6,208 nt of DNA from positions 1 to 6,208 of the forward strand of contig JADYZL010000221.1 in assembly GCA_020853155.1 (NCBI GenBank). The letters are read 5' to 3'. The translations under genes were made by a program, and so were the position numbers. The notes below the pieces were generated by a model that saw nothing but the letters and a program-made list of their open reading frames with translations, did no database searches and was not told where the DNA came from. Positions 6,125-6,208 of the stretch are shown piece after piece. This stretch comes from Bryobacterales bacterium. Lineage in GTDB: Bacteria > Acidobacteriota > Terriglobia > Bryobacterales > Bryobacteraceae. Within the stretch, counting starts at the first letter, position 1. Each line of letters opens with the position of its first letter.

Positions 6125-6208
6125 ATGGCAACCCACTTCGGGAAATCGAAAACGAGCGCGACGGCAGTGGAAAGCCCCACCAACGCGGCGGTCAAGCAAC
6201 TACGCAAG
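6125..6208 (+). CDS. Probable 5' end of a gene, running off the right edge
   Basis: An ATG at 6125, preceded by GAGG (6117-6120) with a 4-base spacer, opens 28 codons with no stop before the edge. The translation begins MATHFGKSKTSATAVESP and is Ala/Thr/Ser/Lys-rich, a typical disordered N-terminus, with GC-rich third positions. There is too little sequence to name a family. Open frames on the opposite strand over the same bases are probably shadows. The gene would be divergent from the zinc ribbon gene, with 121 bases between them. Confidence 0.45.
   Translation, partial: MATHFGKSKTSATAVESPTNAAVKQLRK

Overview
The window holds a compact three-gene cassette on the minus strand (positions 1-3234, reading right to left) that looks like a ribosomally synthesised, post-translationally modified peptide (RiPP) system. 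To its right lie a divergent gene of unknown function, about 1.25 kb with no recognisable gene, a small zinc-ribbon gene and the first codons of a further gene. The DNA is moderately GC-rich and bacterial. The FmdB-type zinc ribbon, the long degenerate intergenic stretch with related repeat units and the general sequence style suggest an uncultivated soil-type bacterium, possibly Acidobacteriota. That assignment rests on general impression, not on a marker gene.

Cassette (3234 down to 1). (i) A 69-residue peptide with a basic leader and a C-terminal core carrying a CxxCxxC cluster, preceded by a very good Shine-Dalgarno. (ii) A radical SAM/SPASM maturase of 488 residues with an N-terminal PqqD-like recognition domain, a CX3CX2C cluster and a complete seven-cysteine SPASM set. 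(iii) Overlapping its stop codon by 4 bases, a protein that begins directly with a subtilisin-like (S8) protease domain with Asp, His, Asn and Ser all present. It continues into a second region resembling the TIGR04066 'peptide maturation system' family and runs off the left edge. The simple model is that the PqqD-like domain binds the leader, the radical SAM enzyme modifies the Cys-containing core, and the cytosolic S8 domain cuts the leader or matures the product. The gene set recalls the clostridial Clo7bot/CcpM systems, but here the protease and the TIGR04066-like part share one polypeptide.

Region 3235-3830 contains candidate promoters for both directions and a 118-codon minus-strand open frame with no ATG. 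The gene at 3831-4565 (+) encodes a soluble 244-residue protein that I cannot assign. Region 4566-5817 carries no convincing gene; it has a strongly A/C-biased top strand in its left half and two copies of a degenerate repeat at about 5153 and 5605. An FmdB-family zinc ribbon gene lies at 5818-6003 (-). A divergent gene probably starts at 6125 (+) and leaves the window.
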